Positions 59,151 to 64,000 of a DNA stretch of 64,000 bases are shown here, in pieces. How positions within the stretch are numbered: position 1 is the first letter of the stretch; every line of letters begins with the position of its first letter. The notes below the pieces were generated by a model that was given only the letters and a program-made list of their open reading frames with translations, was not told the DNA's origin and ran no database searches. Origin of the DNA: Pachypanchax playfairii (Eukaryota > Chordata > Actinopteri > Cyprinodontiformes > Aplocheilidae); assembly GCA_006937955.1 (NCBI GenBank), contig SSNP01000194.1:719562-783561 (forward strand). Direction: 5' to 3'. A program made the position numbers and the translations under genes.

Positions 59151-62100
59151 TCAGTGTCTTACAGCCTTTTGCTGTTTAACGTCTGTCACTTCGACCTCCA
59201 TTAAACTGAGAGAGAGTTCGTTTAGCCAACAGAGTCTCAGCAGCTGGAGACGCAGGCTGCCCACTCAGTCACATCCGAGTGTATTAAATAAATAAGGTGT
59301 GCTCTTCTGTGTAAATTATTCATTTAACACGCCTTATCCTCTTCCAACAACCTTGTTAGAGAACCTCGTGAGTTAAGAGGAGGGGACCACAGGAGGGGAA
59401 GCGGAGGCGAAGAGGCAGACATCACGATTCGTGTGCGACTCAGCAGAACCTGTGGTGCATCCCTAAGCTCTCCTGGCATTCAGTAGTAGGGGGGCTAATA
59501 TGCCCTGACACCTCCTTTGTTTCAGGCAGAAAAACTCTACATACACACATTTATGTATTTGTTCTAAAGTACACACTCTTTAAAACACACTGACATACAA
59601 AGAGTTAGAGCGGAAAAAGCACAGGAAAGGCGTTTTAGTGCATATTCATAGAATAATCATTCTAGTTGTCGAGATAAATTATTGAAAAATATGAGTCCAG
59701 ACCCCCCCCCCCCACACACACACACACACACACACTTCAGCCTCTGAAATACAAGGGGGGGGGGTCCTTTGCTCCCTAAAATGCTTATCTTAAACAAAAC
59801 TACATGTGTGGATCTTTACCTTCAGGACAAATGTAGAGCAGCACTTTATGTCTGAACGTACTCATGGTCTCACTTTCATTTATATTTAGCTCCTATATAT
59901 TTACTCTGAATAAAAGGAACTCCCACAGGATTAGTGCACATTTCAAAACTTAAGTGCTCTGAGGGAAGGCTTAAATCGTAACACCCCAAGACTCGAATAA
60001 AGTTACAAAAATAAGCTTCAAAGTAAAACTCAGACATGGAGGAACAAAAAGTAAAAGCAGTAACTATGAGCTAACAGGGTGCAACTTGAACCCCAAACTC
60101 TTCACACTTATCAGTAAAAGCAGTTACAGAAAATGTGGTTTGGACATTTCATAACAGTGCTGGTCAGAGCTCAGCTGGTCAGGACAGATTCTCCAGAAAC
60201 AGAAGTGAATTTCTAAAATGTGTGTTCAGGGAGTTCCAGAACGTGCACGGTTCTGCCTCTCCATACCTAAAACGGTGCTGGAGGTTGTTATATCAACCCT
60301 GACAGTGCTCATTAACACCTTCCACCGTCTGAGTCGGCGTTAACGGGCTTCGACCTGGGCAGAAGCCAGTTGGGCCTGATGGTACGACCAGGTGTGTGTG
60401 TGTGTACACATATGCTGAGAGTTAATCCAAAACACTCATTAATAAAAATCACATCCCAAAGTGACTATGAATTAGAGAGCTGGTGATACACGGTGTGTAA
60501 CGACGTGCTGCACATTTACATCTTCCATCTAAAAACCTCTGCGTGCAGCTTGTTTACGTTTGGACTGCTGCTACAGAACACAGTCTGCTTTGTCTATGAG
60601 AGCTGTGAATGTTTACAGATTATATTTCAATGCAGGACATGTATATATGTACACTGACGTGAAGTACTTTCTACTTTTTTAAATCTTATAATGCATAAAC
60701 AGTTTAATCGATCAACAGTCAGGTGGTTTTGTTTGATCAGGTAATAGCTGTAATTTAACGCCATCATGTGATGTTCTCAGGAGGAACGAGGTAACGAGCT
60801 GCCTTCCACTCCGGTGCACGGCTGCGACCGGGTCTCTGCAGGTCTTGGATATCCCTTTTCCTCATCTAATGTCAGTGATTATACTTGATTAAAGCTTTCC
60901 ACTTCAAACAGGCCTGATGTTTAAACAGAGCCTTATATGGCTCATGGTATATAGAGCAGGTTGAGCTCTGTGTTTTTACTCCGTTTGCATGTGGATTCGA
61001 GTGTTTGCTTGTGCAAAAGAATCCGTGTTCAAAAGGTTTTGTGAACATACCATTTCAACAATTACCTGAATGTTATTCTGCATATTCCAGCTGCTTCCCT
61101 CACCCAGCTTTGCTGTGTTGTGGTGTAAATGCAGCTCTTGGTTGAGGTTTAATCTGCAGCAACAGCTTAGAAACTGCAAACACTCTGAATTAAACTACTT
61201 TAAAGTTCTGATTCTAGAAGGGTCTTTTGTTGAACTAATATAATCTTTACTGAGTTAAACCTCAACCAGTTCTGTTGCAGGTAAAGTTAGGTTCTTGATA
61301 TTTCCTTTTAAACAGGCTGCTTTTTTATTTCTGAGCAAAATGTGAAGGACAAAAGTATGAAGTGTCCCACAGCTGCTGCACTGTAGCCAAAATTAGCCTA
61401 GACCACATGAAAAGCTGTTGTCTCTATTCCAGGCTGGGGTAGGAAAATTACAACCCTGCTCCTTCTACTCTAGCATTAAGCCTCAATTAGTGCACTAGTA
61501 CACCAATGATGTCATCACCAAGGGACCCAAAGGTCCTGGAAATAAGGGATGCCATTCTGTAATAATAGATATAACCAAACTACCTCAAATGTCCAAGTTC
61601 TATCTGTCATCAGCCGAGAAACAGAATCCTTTCAGAGGGAAACAAGAGGACACTCATACCGCCAGGAACAACACAAACAAGAGAACTTGTGACCTTGTTT
61701 GGATAAATTTATCTGAATCCTTCCTCCAAAACCATGACTGGAGTTTTCCCTTCAGATAAGAGGCCAGTGCGTTACCACCAAATAACCTTAAGTGACCCTC
61801 TGTGACCTGGCAGGAGACAGAAGACGGGTGGTGGATAAGAAGCAGGAGGCTGAGAGACCAGGCAAGAATGTTCCTGCTGCCCTAACCTGACCTCAATAAA
61901 CCAGTTTTATCATCAAGACCTACAAGAAGAATTTAGAGGAATTAGCAGCCGAAACTGGATAAATCCACGCAGTCTTTTACGATTTCAGAGGTAAATAATA
62001 AATTACATAGAAAGTAAATAATCCCTGATATCCGCGCACTGTGACTGGGTCGTTTGGAAGACATTCACCAGCTGATCCTACACAGAGGTTTGTTTTCATA

Positions 62101-62241
62101 ACCTGGGACCATAGACCTGGTCATAAACCTCTAAACGGGCCATGAACACTAGATGCGGCTGCATTAAGGAGGTCGTAGGAAATGGTCTGAAACTTGTTCA
62201 TAAGCTGTTCACAGCTGTTCGTATGGGTCATTGGGACTTCA
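59151..62241. other. intergenic, no gene recognised
   Basis: A C run followed by (CA)n lies at 59702-59736, with a G run at 59755-59765 that could pair with the C run. A GT tract is near 60391-60405. Several non-repetitive stretches (59200-59480, 61380-61620) could be regulatory, but nothing in the sequence alone proves it. Confidence 0.35.
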
Positions 62242-62726
62242 GTTGGATTCATACTAACGCAAAGGTAAATGTGCTCCCACACAGCTGACGGAGCCAGTTT
62301 CTGTTCATACTACCCCGACCCTGTTGCAAAGAAATTCTCCTCCAGGACAGCAGGAGGCGTGCTCCTTACTTAGAGGTGGTTTATGTCTGGTTCCAACCAT
62401 GAGAGGAACAAATTAAAAGCAGGGACTTTACGGTCACCAGCATCGCCACTGCTGCCCTTCAGACCTCTTTTAATGCGACAAATTTGTCTTTAAGACTGTC
62501 AACACTCGCACTGTTTACTAAAGGGAAGCTACGTCGTGCCGGAAATGATGTTGGGTTGTTTAGCTGACCGATCACAGACGTGCGTCATCCGACGCGGCCG
62601 TCGGAAAGTTAGAAAATAGAGCGTGACTCCAACCGACCATCCGAGGCAGTTGGAGAGCCCATACGACGTCGTATCATGGCGGTGCGTGTCTCCGACACGT
62701 CGGAGCTGCATTAGTATGAATCCAGC
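62242..62726. mobile_element. MITE with GGATTCATACTAA inverted repeats (485 bp)
   Basis: The left end GTTGGATTCATACTAACGCA is matched in reverse complement by GCTGGATTCATACTAATGCA. Flanks TCA (left) and TTA (right) could be a mutated 3-bp duplication of the PIF/Harbinger type. The interior holds a perfect 14-bp palindrome ATACGACGTCGTAT at 62661-62674 and TCCGAC/GTCGGA stems. Confidence 0.75.
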
Positions 62727-62761
62727 TTAAGGCTTTACCTTCAGTTTACCTTCTCTTGCTT

Positions 62762-62848
62762 TTTAACCTTCTTCTTGCTGTTCAGTGCTTTGGGCAACCT
62801 ACAGTTGTTGTAAAGCACTTTTATAAATAAAATTTGATTGATTGATTC
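62762..62848 (+). mobile_element. LINE 3'-terminal fragment
   Basis: GTGCTTTGGGCAACCTACAG, then TTGTAAAGCACTTTTATAAA and an ATTTGATTGATTGATT tail: the familiar 3' end of a fish non-LTR retrotransposon, heavily 5' truncated. Confidence 0.7.
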
Positions 62849-62911
62849 AGTGGATAATGTAGATAATATGGGTGAAAACTATGTAAAAAGTCCAAGTCTA
62901 ACTGTATGTTT

Positions 62912-62942
<31 letters not shown>

Positions 62943-64000
62943 TTCACTCATGTAATACTGTCCTTTCAACCGAACACGTTTCTGCATCATAAAACCGAGT
63001 CTTTTTCAGATTAATTAAAGGTATTTCTCATTTGATTACTTTCATTAATTTGAAACAGCATAAAAAAAGTTGTTTAAAACAGTAAAAGTTATTATGGATT
63101 TATCAGAAGATACTAAAGACCTTGGAAGGTAAGAGAACAGAACTGGGACATTTCAAACCATCAGATTCTAAAAGGTTAGAAAACATGAGATGCTAGTAAG
63201 AATCTGAACCACAGACCACGTAAAGCAACAACATGGTGCCCCCTGCTTTAGAAGCACTGGCAGCTTTCACAACAATGCATCTAGGCTTTTGCTCAACATA
63301 GACATTTTTCTTCTGCTGAGACCTCAAGATTTTGGTCATTATGTTTTGATTGTTTTGAGTTCAGCAGAATATTGTGGAGAACAATTTCGGAAAGGGTTGG
63401 GTCTGGTATTGTACTGACTAGCTAAACAGGACAGAGCTGACTTCCATTAAACTGAAATAAGCCAATTTAATATACCATGCATCTTCATGTAGTATAGTTG
63501 AGTATACTTTATTGATAACCTCAGTTTAATACATTCTTCCTCGTTTCAGACAAACCTGTTGATTTTCTTAAGCTATCAGAAAATTATCAAAATTAAAAAA
63601 TAGTTAAAATAAAGGTGTTAAGTAAATAATTTATGCTAAAACTGTCCTACACAGAAAGCAGAAGCACTTCCTGGATGTTATGATACTTCTTTGGCTACAC
63701 AGGTGGCGTCCATGCTGTACAAAGACAGACTTTAACGCAGCTCAACGTGGGATGTCTCACACGTACCAGCTAAGAAGAAGAAGAAGGCAGTTCTCCACAC
63801 AGAGAATAATGCATTGCAGCTTAAAGCAACATTTCACTCTAGTAGCTATATGACAGTGCTGCCTGAGGAGTGTGGGTCCTCTTCAGTGCACCTTCACCTA
63901 AGGAGATAATTACTTTAAAATCTTCAAAGAGAAGACAATCATGCCATAGGATGTTAGTACCACTCAGAGGGTTTACAAAACTCGTACCTCACTGATGAAG
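62849..64000. other. intergenic to window end; (ATT)n and a partial CTCF-like core
   Basis: (TTA)n at 62911-62937. GGTGCCCCCTGCTT at 63236-63249 matches the CTCF core on the - strand (AGCAGGGGGCACC) without the upstream CCA. No exon is supported up to the window edge. Confidence 0.35.

Overview
This is vertebrate nuclear DNA, almost certainly from a teleost fish. Only two genes can be named. The last coding exon of supervillin (svil, + strand, 2111-2197) lies near the left edge, and znf438 lies on the - strand (34413-37720, two coding exons visible, N-terminus not fully resolved). SVIL and ZNF438 also lie in the same region of human chromosome 10p11, which supports both identifications. The rest is intergenic, intronic or UTR sequence packed with fish DNA transposons, a tRNA-derived SINE, LINE fragments and tandem repeats. 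No bacterial, phage or CRISPR features are present.

Layout. 1-2.9 kb: a 15-bp minisatellite, probably in an svil intron, then a possible 21-nt microexon, the svil terminal exon, its 3' UTR and a CTCF-like site. 5.8-8.5 kb: three MITEs. 8.7-11.7 kb: a 2.9-kb G-rich 10-bp minisatellite that resembles an immunoglobulin switch region. 12.1-15.4 kb: an orphan terminal-exon-like reading frame (- strand), a 956-bp hAT-type element and an unassigned small ORF. 16-31.7 kb: TTAA-flanked MITEs (one nested pair, one inverted pair containing an assembly gap), a 26-bp minisatellite and a decayed THAP-like exon. 31.8-37.7 kb: znf438 with a long probable 3' UTR; both the UTR and the intron carry transposon insertions. 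38-41.7 kb: a stack of four or five elements upstream of znf438. 42-64 kb: transposon-rich upstream sequence with several hAT elements that keep perfect 8-bp target-site duplications, a telomere-like 350-400-bp tandem repeat, long GT, CCAA and CACT arrays, and LINE and Tc1 remnants.

Recurring themes. One 540-580-bp MITE family occurs seven times. At least four other TTAA-flanked element types are present, and all begin with AG just inside the TTAA. A near-identical 0.6-kb MITE pair in inverted orientation brackets znf438. I see no coherent undescribed multi-gene system. The observations most worth testing are the switch-like minisatellite, the svil microexon, the orphan terminal exon at 12.1 kb, and the inverted MITE pair around znf438.
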